DNA of 64,000 nucleotides, taken from contig NZ_CP012023.1 in assembly GCF_001308265.1 (NCBI RefSeq), forward strand, positions 1-64,000, given 5' to 3'. Of this stretch, positions 27,951 through 35,916 are shown one piece after another; positions within the stretch are counted from its first letter, which is position 1; each line of letters opens with the position of its first letter. The notes below the pieces were generated by a model. The model ran no database searches, had not been told where the DNA came from, and saw nothing but the letters and a program-made list of their open reading frames with translations. The stretch comes from Celeribacter marinus. GTDB lineage: Bacteria; Pseudomonadota; Alphaproteobacteria; Rhodobacterales; Rhodobacteraceae. The position numbers and the translations under genes were made by a program.

Positions 27951-28391
27951 ATGTCCGAGATAGCCCCGCCGAGGAACCTAACGCCCGGCCTATGCAAAAC
28001 GATCGAGGCCGAAATGCTTAAGGCCTGTACAGAAGTTGCCGCAAAGCACGGTCTGGTGGCTGAAGGGCTGGGGATGCAGGCCATGGACCTGCGCTGGAAC
28101 TTCGAGTTCGGCGTGCGCGTCTCTATCCCGCTGCCGGATGGATCAACCCTCGACCCAGAACGGATGTTGTTCGAGACTTTGGCAGAAGAGTTTGGCCTGT
28201 CGCCCGGTGACTTCGGTCGGGAATTTTCCACAGGGCGGGAGAGGTTTCGCGTTGCAGGCATCGACCCGCGCCGGCCCAAGTATCCCATCTCGGCAACGCG
28301 CATCCCGGACGGGAAGGGCTACAAGTTCACCGCCGAGAACGTGGCACTGCTCCTGAAGGCGGCGAGGAAGGACGTGTCGCCGAAGAGATAA
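27951..28391 (+). CDS. Hypothetical protein
   Basis: A 146-residue protein with ATG at 27951 (MSEIAPPRNL). It has no signal peptide or membrane segment. The sequence is an even mix of helix-forming and loop segments, with the patches LTPGLCKTIEAEMLKAC and FRVAGIDPRRPKYPI and a basic tail. I do not recognise the family. Coding potential is supported by length, by regular codon use and by its being the longest frame here. It lies between EPS genes and a decayed region, so it may belong to either. Confidence 0.5.
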   Translation: MSEIAPPRNLTPGLCKTIEAEMLKACTEVAAKHGLVAEGLGMQAMDLRWNFEFGVRVSIPLPDGSTLDPERMLFETLAEEFGLSPGDFGREFSTGRERFRVAGIDPRRPKYPISATRIPDGKGYKFTAENVALLLKAARKDVSPKR

Positions 28392-28463
28392 CGCGGTGAG
28401 AAACTGCTATTCGGGCCGTGTCGGGTCGGGTCGTGGTATGACGTCAATGTCGGAGGACACGTT

Positions 28464-28625
28464 ATGAATAAAGAAAAAAAGCTAGAAATTCAAAAAGCAC
28501 TGCAAGCCTACACCAAGAAAACCACGAAATCCTCTTCCAAGGCGAAGAAGGCATTGGTTGATGAGGGCATATACCTGAAGGATGGTAAGCTTGCACCTGA
28601 GTACAAGGAACCCGCAGCAGCTTAA
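28464..28625 (+). CDS. Small basic protein, antitoxin-like partner
   Basis: A 53-residue protein with strong ribosome site CGGAGG at 28451-28456. It is Lys-rich (NKEKKLEIQKALQAYTKK), followed by KKALVDEGIYLKDGKLAPEY. From memory, such short proteins precede a gene whose product contains YDWLGxGIYFWE, in a conserved two-gene pair of unknown function that looks like a toxin-antitoxin layout. Here the stop overlaps the next start as TAATG, which fits translational coupling. The partner gene is broken, so this gene may be an orphan. Confidence 0.55.
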   Translation: MNKEKKLEIQKALQAYTKKTTKSSSKAKKALVDEGIYLKDGKLAPEYKEPAAA

Positions 28626-28860
28626 TGGCTCGGCTTCAGACGTCATTCGTATTGGGCATCATGGTTGCACGCTGAGGTCGGAGAGGCGATACTGAGCGGC
28701 GCTCCCATGGATGGCAGTGACCGAGAATATGACTGGCTTGGTCTCGGCGTGTATTTCTGGGAATCTGACCCAGTGAGGGCTTGGGAATGGGCTTGCTGGA
28801 AGGTTCAAAGAGGCGATTTTACTGACCCATTTGTCGTCGGCGCAGCGATAGACTTAGGAA
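28625..28860 (+). pseudogene. Broken YDWLG/YFWE-family gene (toxin-like)
   Basis: The ATG at 28625 gives MARLQTSFVLG and then runs to an early TGA. A second frame from about 28665 continues EVGEAILSG, YDWLGLGVYFWESDP, AWEWACWK and PFVVGAAIDLG. The HGC codons between them lie in a third frame, so one missing base on each side of about 28658-28670 would restore a continuous protein. The family-like motif is YHGC, then YDWLGxGxYFWE, reminiscent of ADP-ribosyltransferase-type folds but without proof. Homology stops at about 28860, where a glycosyltransferase-derived segment begins, so the C-terminus is lost as well. Confidence 0.55.
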
Positions 28861-28920
28861 GGCCCCAACAGACCAGTGCCGAATGACACGCAACGTGTCA
28901 ACCTGGGCGAAACGCGAAGT
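28857..28920 (-). pseudogene. Fragment of a second WcaA-like glycosyltransferase gene
   Basis: On the minus strand this stretch reads FAQVDTLRVIRHWSVGAF, matching SQADTSRVIRHWSTGAF of the intact GT2 gene at 27031-27789. At DNA level about 45 of 54 bases agree between 28857-28910 and 27381-27434, including near identity over 31 bases. It is therefore a relic of a diverged paralogue, not a chance match. It abuts the truncated toxin-like gene, marking a recombination or deletion junction. Confidence 0.65.
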
Positions 28921-29060
28921 TATCGCTTGGTATTTGTTGTGTGAACTTGAAGACGATATTCGGCATGCAGCCGATCTGCCTCAGCTTGAACAGCCGCTCG
29001 GCGTTCCGGCTTGAGCGCGTCCAGCTGATCTTTCAGGGTTCGTGGTGTGGATGTCCGCAT
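28920..29060 (-). pseudogene. N-terminal fragment of an XRE-type antitoxin gene
   Basis: A 46-residue frame starting ATG 29060, reading TLKDQLDALKPERRAAVQAE and ending shortly after HAEYRLQV. This helical N-terminus precedes the DNA-binding domain in many HigA-like antitoxins, but here the helix-turn-helix is missing and a stop follows. It starts 10 bases beyond the stop of the intact XRE gene. Likely a truncated remnant. Confidence 0.4.
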
Positions 29061-29070
29061 GTTGGGCACG

Positions 29071-29427
29071 TCACTGGTCCTGGGCATCAAACAGGTCGTC
29101 CATGTCAACCTTCAGCGCGGTGGCCAGCTTCTTCAGGGTGGCGGCAGAACCGGTTTTACGCCCCGCTTCGATGTCGATGATCTGGATGCGGTTGACACCT
29201 GACTGGCACGCCAGTTCAGCTTGAGACAACCCGCGGTGTTCGCGCCAAACGGTCAGGGGCGCATCACCGGCCAGTAAGCGATCGACGACAGGGGAGGGGA
29301 TCAGCTCCTCGGTTCCAGCTTTGATCCGGGCCAAGACGTCGGCTGCACTATTCAGATCAGCCATATCCTCTTCAATCGCCTTGAGGCGGAGGTATTCGTC
29401 TTTGGGGATGGTCAACATTTCATTCAT
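29071..29427 (-). CDS. XRE-family antitoxin-like regulator
   Basis: A 118-residue protein. The N-terminal half (IPKDEYLRLKAIEEDMADL, then ADVLARIKAGTEELIPSPVV) is typical of antitoxins paired with RelE-type toxins. The C-terminal half is an XRE helix-turn-helix: VWREHRGLSQAELACQSGVNR, followed by IDIEAGRKTGSAATLKKLA. The start at ATG 29427 is supported by AAGGAG upstream; the frame is open to 29523 without support. No intact toxin gene adjoins it. It sits between a VapC-like remnant and an antitoxin fragment, so it is probably a survivor of a decayed module. Confidence 0.75.
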   Translation of the reverse strand: MNEMLTIPKDEYLRLKAIEEDMADLNSAADVLARIKAGTEELIPSPVVDRLLAGDAPLTVWREHRGLSQAELACQSGVNRIQIIDIEAGRKTGSAATLKKLATALKVDMDDLFDAQDQ

Positions 29428-29501
29428 TTCGCTCACTCCTTGTAAGCTATGCCGCGCAACTTCATGTCTGAGGAAAAAGTGCAAGCCTTGGCGATCCGAG
29501 C

Positions 29502-29741
29502 TTATGCAATGACATCCTGCCATGGGTTTACTAAGAGTGCGCCTGTCGCTGTTAAATCTGCCAGGTTGGGAGTGACTGCCGTCAGACCATGTTCCAACGC
29601 TGTTGCGGCAATCAACGCGTCCCTCTCAGATTTTGGGTCGGGAGGCCGCCTCGATGACCTGTTGCCGTGGAAATTCATGCCGTCGAGATGGGCTGACTGT
29701 GCTATCCAGCGACCGCTTGCCTTGCTACGGCATCGTGCGCC
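29502..29741 (-). pseudogene. C-terminal remnant of a PIN-domain (VapC-like) toxin gene
   Basis: An open minus-strand segment that ends at 29502 and reads ERDALIAATALEHGLTAVT, then NLADLTATGALLVNPW. This is the typical C-terminal third of VapC ribonucleases, including the third acidic residue (D in ERDALIAATA). There is no start codon with a ribosome site, and the catalytic N-terminal part is absent (stop at 29742-29744). A non-functional relic beside the XRE gene. Confidence 0.6.
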
Positions 29742-29805
29742 TCATCCGTGTCATTTATAAGGTAAGTGGGGCGCAAAATTCTTTTGCAGCTTACTTCCTT
29801 GCTCG

Positions 29806-30276
29806 TTAGCCAAGCGTCTCGAACAATTGACGAGCCTCTTGTTCCTTTTCGGTCATTAGACGTAGGCCAACAACTGCATCGATCCCGAATTTCTCGACAC
29901 GCCCAAGGAAGTAGTCCCAAGCCTCCAGGTCGGTCGCGAAATCAATCGAACAGGTCCAGTCCCGTGCGTTGTGGCAGATCGTTCCGAGTTTCCAGATGCG
30001 CGCCCCTGTTTCACGGGAAATGATGACGTTAACGGCAATCGACTCCCATATGAACAGGCCCGAATTCTTCGAGATCTCGACGTCGGGCGTTACGCCGTTC
30101 AGGCAGTTTCTGAGTTTGGTTGTAGGTCCTGTCCCTTTGCCGCCCGGTCGATTGGTTGGTTCTGGCTGCTTTCCCCGTGCCGCGCCAGCCCGTGCAACAC
30201 TGAAGATAATCCAGGCCCCAGAGGCGACAAGGAGGCCAAAAAAAGTCAACGCGAGGAGTTGGTTCTGGGTAAACAT
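29806..30276 (-). CDS. Hypothetical membrane-anchored protein
   Basis: A 156-residue protein with one N-terminal hydrophobic helix (LLALTFFGLLVASGAWIIFSV, about 7-27). A Gly/Pro-rich linker and a soluble C-terminal domain (about 55-155) with ISKNSGLFIWESIAVNV and FATDLEAWDYFLGRVEKFG follow. The ATG has an AGAGGG ribosome site. The single helix suggests an inner-membrane anchor with the domain on one side of the membrane. I do not recognise the family. It stands between decayed toxin-antitoxin genes and a phage-gene remnant. Confidence 0.55.
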   Translation of the reverse strand: MFTQNQLLALTFFGLLVASGAWIIFSVARAGAARGKQPEPTNRPGGKGTGPTTKLRNCLNGVTPDVEISKNSGLFIWESIAVNVIISRETGARIWKLGTICHNARDWTCSIDFATDLEAWDYFLGRVEKFGIDAVVGLRLMTEKEQEARQLFETLG

Positions 30277-30352
30277 GCTGCCCTCTTTTCCGGGGATCGT
30301 TGTGTTTCGTCAAGCGCGAACCAAATGCCTAAAACGTCGATCTCTTCTGTGA

Positions 30353-30547
30353 TTTGATACCACAGGTGGAGTTTTGCTGCAAGGTGTGGACTACGCGTTG
30401 GCAGTTGCTACGCAGCTCGCTGTGTTTCCGGCCTTTGGGTTGTGCGTCGGCGTGGCTGAGAACTTCGGCCTTGGGCTGATCTTCGCAGCCGTCTCATTGA
30501 TCCGTGACTACGCTTTACGTCGCCTATTCAACCGCTGGATTCTATGA
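30353..30547 (+). pseudogene. Truncated DUF7220-type phage membrane gene
   Basis: Frame open from 30353 to TGA 30545-30547, reading DYALAVATQLAVFPAFGL, then GLIFAAVSLIRDYALRRLF. This matches the membrane protein encoded at 59432-59692 in the prophage (YILAVVTQIVVFPLFGI, then LAFVGVSLARGYLLRRLF). The N-terminal part and any start codon are missing. It shows that phage-related DNA once lay at this site. The adjoining 30277-30352 and 30548-30703 hold no other gene that I can see. Confidence 0.65.
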
Positions 30548-30703
30548 CAAGGCGCCAACGGTAGGTGGCACTTTGATGTGTTGCAAAAACGTAACGTGGG
30601 GGGAGAAGCACCTTGCTACTTTTCGGTGTTTGCGATGTTGTGCCCATGCTCTAGTTGTGTCATTTAGATACTTGTGTCATTTAAATTTTTTAATAACATA
30701 AAA

Positions 30704-31813
30704 ATGTTTGAATTGGAGCCGCCCTTGGTTCACGAAGCCACGTTGTATTTCGAGTGGCACGAGTTCGTTTTGGCTGCGCTTGCGTTTGGCCTTTGCGTAT
30801 TGATTGTGCTTTTACGCTTTCGGTTCCCGCGGCTCAGCGGGCGCACTTTGGACTTGCGGGCGGTTCAATCCATGCACACGCGGCTCACTCCTCGTGTTGG
30901 GGGCATTGCGATCTTTTGTGCACTGGGGCTGAGCGTGATCTTTGCTCCCGTTTCAATCTCTGGACCCTATGCCAATTTCGTTTTTGCCACGTCGCTCCTC
31001 TTTCTCGTGGGTCTGGCCGAGGACCTAGGGTTCGAAATGTCACCACGCAGGCGCATGTTGGCTGCCATGGGCGCGAGTTTGTTGGCGATCTGGCTTTTGG
31101 GGGTCTGGCTACCGCGAACTGGTATTCCCGGACTGGATTTGCTGGTAGCGCACTGGGCGATCGGCGTTCCGCTTACCCTTCTGGTGACGGCATGTATCGC
31201 AAACGGCTTCAACCTGATAGATGGGGTGAACGGCCTCGCATCAATGACGGCTATCGCTGCAGCTATTGCCCTGAGCCATATCGCGGAGCTGGCAGGTTAC
31301 ACCACGATGGTCCATCTCGCGATGATGATTGCCGCTGGGATATTCGGATTTTTCCTCCTCAACTATCCCTTTGGCCTGATCTTCCTCGGCGATGCCGGCG
31401 CCTACATCATCGGATTTGTGCTGAGTTGGTTTGGGATTTCTGTTCTGCTCAATTCGCCCGATGTCTCGCCTTGGGCCATTTTGCTAACGATGTATTGGCC
31501 CGTGGCCGATACATTGCTAGCGATCTATCGACGCTCTCGTAGGGATGCTGACGTCTCCGCACCAGATCGGTTGCACGTGCACCAAATGGTGATGCGCGCT
31601 CTGGAAATCTGCATCCTCGGCCGAAACCGCCGCCATATTGCTAACCCACTCACCACACTGGTGTTGTCCCCCTTTGTCATCGCACCGCCGATTGCGGGTG
31701 TGCTGCTGTGGAACCAAAATCAGAATGCGTTTCTGGCCGTCGTGATCTTTGGGGTGCTGTTCTTTGCGAGTTATGCGGCAGCGCCCGGTCTGATCCGTCG
31801 TTTCCGCCGATAA
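30704..31813 (+). CDS. Undecaprenyl-phosphate sugar-1-phosphate transferase (WecA/MraY family)
   Basis: A 369-residue membrane enzyme with about ten helices. It moves a sugar-1-phosphate, usually GlcNAc-1-P, from its UDP-sugar to undecaprenyl phosphate and so starts lipid-linked glycan synthesis. Family motifs are LTPRVGGIAIF, VGLAEDLGFEMSP (the DDxxxD-like site, here ED), NGFNLIDGVNGLAS, FLGDAGAYIIGF and the His-rich RLHVHQ. The start is ATG 30704; a GTG at 30674 in the same frame is less likely. No strong ribosome site is seen. It may initiate the EPS repeat made by the locus to the left, which lacks another obvious initiating enzyme in this window. Confidence 0.85.
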   Translation: MFELEPPLVHEATLYFEWHEFVLAALAFGLCVLIVLLRFRFPRLSGRTLDLRAVQSMHTRLTPRVGGIAIFCALGLSVIFAPVSISGPYANFVFATSLLFLVGLAEDLGFEMSPRRRMLAAMGASLLAIWLLGVWLPRTGIPGLDLLVAHWAIGVPLTLLVTACIANGFNLIDGVNGLASMTAIAAAIALSHIAELAGYTTMVHLAMMIAAGIFGFFLLNYPFGLIFLGDAGAYIIGFVLSWFGISVLLNSPDVSPWAILLTMYWPVADTLLAIYRRSRRDADVSAPDRLHVHQMVMRALEICILGRNRRHIANPLTTLVLSPFVIAPPIAGVLLWNQNQNAFLAVVIFGVLFFASYAAAPGLIRRFRR

Positions 31814-32451
31814 TAACGGGACTGCCTGACGTTTGAACCCCGTTGGCGTAACATTACACTTGGGCCCCAAAACGCCTGAGCGGTGACACGCCGGAGGAAG
31901 TCGCAGCCAACCTGGGCGCTCCATTGTTTAACGGGTTCGCTTCCAGAGCCGATTGACTCGATGTTCACTAGAATCCAGCCTCGCATCAATGATTACAATA
32001 ACTTAGTAGGTAGAGAGGGTTCGCCACCAGACCCATCCCTTCCGCCACTTACACTTGCCGAAACCGATGATGGGCCCTTATGGGGCCCTTTTTTCTTTTG
32101 GTTTCAAAGGGGTTTAGCCGTTGCGACCGCCCTTCGGAGACTGGCTAAATAGCCAAAATCTGTCTCTGAACCCGCTTTGTCTCTAACCGACCGCCCTTGG
32201 CCTTCAGAAGGGCGCATTCAAAAAGTATAGTATTTTCAATGTTTTGGTGTTTTTGAGGGAGCGCCCTTTTCGAAGTCTCAAGCGGTATCGAAATACGATG
32301 CAAACCGCGGGACGGGTCTTAGGGCGGTCGTTTTTGGCGGGAACCGGACTTTCGCTGCGCTTTGGATAGAGGTCCGCAGAGCGGACAAAGCTGCCATTCG
32401 CTGCACCGACCCTGAGGTCCGCTATTGGCAAATTCAGCTGTGCTTTTCTGG
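31814..32451. other. Intergenic region between WecA-like and sensor kinase genes
   Basis: The 638 bases have no convincing gene. They hold a strong plus-strand terminator (32072-32094). A weaker large hairpin, GGGCGC pairing with GCGCCC before TTTT, spans about 32211-32271. The 32280-32450 part contains TTCGCTGCGC and GCCATTCGCTGC words like those seen in dispersed intergenic sequences of roseobacters. Confidence 0.5.
32072..32094 (+). terminator. Rho-independent terminator
   Basis: GGGCCC, a 5-base TTATG loop and GGGCCC, followed by TTTTTT. It lies about 260 bases after the WecA-like gene on the same strand, so it may end that transcript or an unannotated one. Confidence 0.7.
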
Positions 32452-34953
32452 TCAAAGAGCTTGAGCAAGCGTGTTGCTTGTGACCGGCTTTTCGATGAAG
32501 GCTGTATGTTCAGGCACCCCCTTTTTCGCAGATGATTTGCCCGACATTATAATCGTCTTCACGTGGTGCGGCCCCCACCCAGCTGCCTCGACGAGATCAA
32601 GACCATCGATAGTCCCGCCAAGATCAAGGTCGCTGATCAGCAGATCAAACTGGTTGTGTTTTAGCAGCATCATCGCCTCGTGCCCCGTATCGCTAGTTGT
32701 GACATCAAATCCGAGTTCAACGAGAAGCTTCTCGACAGACGCGCGCGTTTTGGGATCGTCCTCGACAAGCAAGCACGCGTTTGCAGAAGGAAGGTGTTTG
32801 TGCACTTGATCAGCAACTGCAAGCGGCAACAGAACTTCTATTTGCGTGCCATGTCCTGCTGCGCTTTCGATATTAAAGTGCCCGCCAGTTTGCCGGATAA
32901 AGCCGTAGACAATTGACAGGCCAAGCCCGGTTCCGCCTTCGCCTTCGCGTGTTGTGAAGAAGGGCTCGATGGCGCGATCAAGAACATCTAACGGCATCCC
33001 GTGTCCGTCGTCTTCGATCAAAATGCGGGCTTGGTCGGTTCCGAGCTGATCAAGGGTGACTTTGATATGCCCCACATCTTCGATGGCGTTGTTTGCGTTC
33101 AACAACAGGTTCAATAGCGCAGATTCCAATTGGCCCGGATCTACACGGACTTGCAGTGGCATCATAGGCAATGCGATATCCAACGTCACATTTGGCTTAA
33201 GACCAATCTCGACCAGATCAGCCATCCCTTCAATTAGGGCGCTTAGATCTACCACCTCAGGTGTCAGGTTTTGTTTGCGGGCAAATGCCAATAGGCGATC
33301 CGTCAAGGATGCACCAAAATCGACAGCATTTCCAATAGCGTCAAGGCTTTCGCTTGCGTCGCCATGACCGCGTGTTTCAAGCAGATGCGCATGGGTTCGT
33401 ATGGTTGACAGGATGTTCGCAAAATCATGGGCGGTGTCACCCGCAACTTTGCCAAGCGTTTCGATGCGATCAATTTGTTGCAGCCGATCTGACATCTTAC
33501 GACGCTCTGTGACGTCGGCCAAAAGCCAGACACGACCATCATCGGGTAACTTGCTTGCCCGTATGTCTAACACCTGCCCATCTGACGACACCAATTCACA
33601 ATGACCGCGATGATCATGCCTGAGATCAATGCCTTGTGCAGCCTCGGCAAAACGTCCTTGGTGTAGCCAATCGACAAGCGATGCGGCCTCGGCCGAGTCG
33701 TCTGATAGCTTCAAAATTTTTAGAAAGGCGGGGTTGCGTGCTGTCACCCGACCTGTTGCGTCTGCAATGGCGATGCCGTCAGAAATATTCGTGAATACTT
33801 TTTCAAAAAGCGCGTTGCGCTGATCTAATTGGCGGTTCGACCGATCCAGTCGCAGGGCGTTTGCCCGGAAACTGCGAAAGGACCGAAAGAGGTCTCCGAT
33901 TTCGTCCTTTCCACCAAGACGTCGCGGTAGCGCGCTGGCGCGATCTCCATTTGCAAGCCGAACCATCGCGGCTGAGACCCGCGTGATGTTGAACGTCACA
34001 TATTGCGACACGTAAATGGCCGCGGTCATCGCCAATGCAAGGCTTACCGCGCTAATCGCCGCAACGGACATGCGCGCGCCCCAGATTGTACGCGATGAGG
34101 CAACCCTTTCACCGGCCAGAAATGCCTCTGCTTGGCCCGCGTATTCGCCGGCAAGCTCGTTAATCCGGTTCGCATCGTGGCGAATGCGAAACAGCGCGTT
34201 TTGGGCCTCAAGATTGCTCGAAAGCTCAAGGCGTCTCAGTTCAAAAATGCCCGTCACACCCCAGACAGCGCCCTCAAGTTGCTGAAGAAAGACCTCCTGT
34301 TGGGCATTTAGGGGAAACTCATTAAGCGCCTCACGCTGCCGCAAATAATGCCGTTGTTCTTCACCAACACCGATCAGATTCCCAGCGTAAGCTGCATTCA
34401 ATGAATCGGAGTTCATGCTTTGGAGGGACCACCAGATTAGGCGTGCCGCGTCATCGCCATCCGGCGACGCCGTCGCAGTTGTTGCTGTATTCCTGAGGAC
34501 ACCAAGAACCACAGTGCGTTCGCGCAATTGCGCCTGCAGTGTATCAAGACTGCGCGACGCGGCCACAAGGTCGGAAACGCCCGCAGTCATACTGTCCAGT
34601 ATATCGGAAACAGGTGTTTGAGGGTCTTGTGCGCTATCAAAACGGGTCTCTGGCCAATCGGTGCGGACACGGTCCAAGACGGTCAGGAGTTTTGCACCCT
34701 CTTGTTCGATCAGGAAATTCGAACGTTGGTTCAAAAGATAAGGGGCAGTTGTCGCAAGATCAGACGACCTTTTTGACAGATCGATCGCTTGAGCGACCTG
34801 ACTAAGCGTTTCTTGGTGCAAATCCTGCAATCGCGCATCAACACGTTGCAATGCAACCCACGTCACAGCACTGGCCGACAACACAGCAACCGACAATAGC
34901 GTTAGCGCCGCCCAAAGCCTGCCGCGCACAGTCCGTAGGCTGAAAAAACTCAC
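32452..34953 (-). CDS. Hybrid sensor histidine kinase
   Basis: An 833-residue membrane kinase. The N-terminal helix (about 12-32) and a second near 292-312 enclose a large helical periplasmic sensor domain. A HAMP linker follows (NITRVSAAMVRLANGD), then a PAS domain (about 385-470: NISDGIAIADATGRVTARN). The HisKA H-box is AGDTAHDFANILSTI. The ATPase domain has NLLLNANNAIED, IEDDGHGMP and GGTGLGLSIVYG. The C-terminal receiver domain (LLVEDDPKTRAS, LLISDLDLGG, MSGKSS) makes it a hybrid. It overlaps the response regulator start region by 4 bases and is divergent from the transporter genes, which it probably controls. The ligand is unknown. Confidence 0.9.
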   Translation of the reverse strand: MSFFSLRTVRGRLWAALTLLSVAVLSASAVTWVALQRVDARLQDLHQETLSQVAQAIDLSKRSSDLATTAPYLLNQRSNFLIEQEGAKLLTVLDRVRTDWPETRFDSAQDPQTPVSDILDSMTAGVSDLVAASRSLDTLQAQLRERTVVLGVLRNTATTATASPDGDDAARLIWWSLQSMNSDSLNAAYAGNLIGVGEEQRHYLRQREALNEFPLNAQQEVFLQQLEGAVWGVTGIFELRRLELSSNLEAQNALFRIRHDANRINELAGEYAGQAEAFLAGERVASSRTIWGARMSVAAISAVSLALAMTAAIYVSQYVTFNITRVSAAMVRLANGDRASALPRRLGGKDEIGDLFRSFRSFRANALRLDRSNRQLDQRNALFEKVFTNISDGIAIADATGRVTARNPAFLKILKLSDDSAEAASLVDWLHQGRFAEAAQGIDLRHDHRGHCELVSSDGQVLDIRASKLPDDGRVWLLADVTERRKMSDRLQQIDRIETLGKVAGDTAHDFANILSTIRTHAHLLETRGHGDASESLDAIGNAVDFGASLTDRLLAFARKQNLTPEVVDLSALIEGMADLVEIGLKPNVTLDIALPMMPLQVRVDPGQLESALLNLLLNANNAIEDVGHIKVTLDQLGTDQARILIEDDGHGMPLDVLDRAIEPFFTTREGEGGTGLGLSIVYGFIRQTGGHFNIESAAGHGTQIEVLLPLAVADQVHKHLPSANACLLVEDDPKTRASVEKLLVELGFDVTTSDTGHEAMMLLKHNQFDLLISDLDLGGTIDGLDLVEAAGWGPHHVKTIIMSGKSSAKKGVPEHTAFIEKPVTSNTLAQAL

Positions 34954-35678
34954 TGGTTTGGATCCGAGTTCTCGGTGACAAAGATATAACCTTGGCCTCG
35001 CCGTGTCTGAAGGTGAACCGGCTTAGACGGGTTCTCTTCGATCTTGCGACGAAGCCGCAGGATCAATACGTCAATCGTGCGATCCATGTAACGGTTCAGA
35101 TCGCTGCCAATTTCTGCAAGCAGATCAACACGCGGAATGATTTTGTTGGGCCGATCAAGAAAGAAATCAAGCAACCGATATTCGGCGTTGGTCAAAGGCA
35201 CTTCACCACCATCCTGCGCGGTGACAATCTTGTTGGTGCGATCAACGGCCAGCTTCCCCAATGCGAAATTTTGGTCGCTTCCATTCCGCACGATTGGCGC
35301 GCTGACCCCTTTTCCGTACCTGCGCAACACAGCACGAATGCGCGCAATCAATTCGCGCGGATTGAAGGGTTTAAGCAAATAATCATCCGCGCCGACCTCT
35401 AGCCCAATTATCTTGTCGGTTTCATCGCCTCGGCCCGTAAGCATCACAATCGGCAGATCGCCCATGCGGCGAATGTCCATGGCCAACGCAAGACCGCTTT
35501 CGCCTTTCAGCTGCAAATCAATTAAGATCAGATCAAGGTCAACAGTTTCGCGGATCCCCAAAAAATCAGCACTGCTTTCCATCGGGATCGGCTCAAAATG
35601 GTTTTCGGTCAGCAATGCAACAAGCGCGTCGCGCATCCCCGCTTCGTCGTCCACAATCCCAATTTTTGCTCGATGCAT
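34950..35678 (-). CDS. OmpR-family response regulator
   Basis: A 242-residue two-domain regulator. The receiver domain (about 4-120) has IGIVDDEAG, the phosphorylation-site LILIDLQLKG, MLTGRGDE and LLKPFNP. The winged-helix output domain (about 145-235) has LTNAEYRLLDFFLDRP and IDVLILRLRRKIEENPS, and ends RRGQGYIF. The start is ATG 35678 (MHRAKIGIVDDE); the frame is open to 36272 but that part shadows the divergent gene. The stop overlaps the kinase start by 4 bases. It is 238 bases from the divergent transporter, where two inverted repeats could be its binding sites. Confidence 0.92.
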   Translation of the reverse strand: MHRAKIGIVDDEAGMRDALVALLTENHFEPIPMESSADFLGIRETVDLDLILIDLQLKGESGLALAMDIRRMGDLPIVMLTGRGDETDKIIGLEVGADDYLLKPFNPRELIARIRAVLRRYGKGVSAPIVRNGSDQNFALGKLAVDRTNKIVTAQDGGEVPLTNAEYRLLDFFLDRPNKIIPRVDLLAEIGSDLNRYMDRTIDVLILRLRRKIEENPSKPVHLQTRRGQGYIFVTENSDPNQ

Positions 35679-35755
35679 TCGCCAGCTTTCTCTCGATCTG
35701 ATTTTGAACCTACTTGCAATCTGTTCGTCCGTCTCAGGTTTATTCGTTTCAATTA

Positions 35756-35779
35756 TTACAAACGGGCAGCGCTTTGTAA
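35756..35779. promoter_or_regulatory. Inverted repeat in the regulator/transporter divergent promoter
   Basis: TTACAAA and TTTGTAA flank a 10-base spacer, a perfect 7-base dyad spaced about 1.6 helical turns apart. It sits 79 bases upstream of the regulator start and 138 bases before the transporter start. A good candidate operator for the neighbouring OmpR-type regulator or for another dimeric protein. Confidence 0.45.
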
Positions 35780-35809
35780 TTTTGTTAACCAGAAACCCGC
35801 GGACCTGTA

Positions 35810-35822
35810 GCATTGTTAATGC
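35810..35822. promoter_or_regulatory. Second inverted repeat in the same promoter region
   Basis: GCATT and AATGC around GTT, 95 bases ahead of the binding-protein gene. It may overlap the transporter promoter. Short, so possibly fortuitous. Confidence 0.3.
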
Positions 35823-35916
35823 ACGCAGGGTCTGCGTTTTTGCGATTGCCTCGTAAGCTGTCCAAGCCGGTCGGAGACACATCCGTGGCGGCAAGAAACA
35901 CTTCTGGGAGGAAGAC

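Noticed and set aside
32008-32056. Sequence with GAGGGTTCGCC and CCTTCCGCCA, considered as the 3' end of a tRNA or a phage att copy of one
   Set aside because: No acceptor stem, anticodon arm or T-arm pairing could be assembled.
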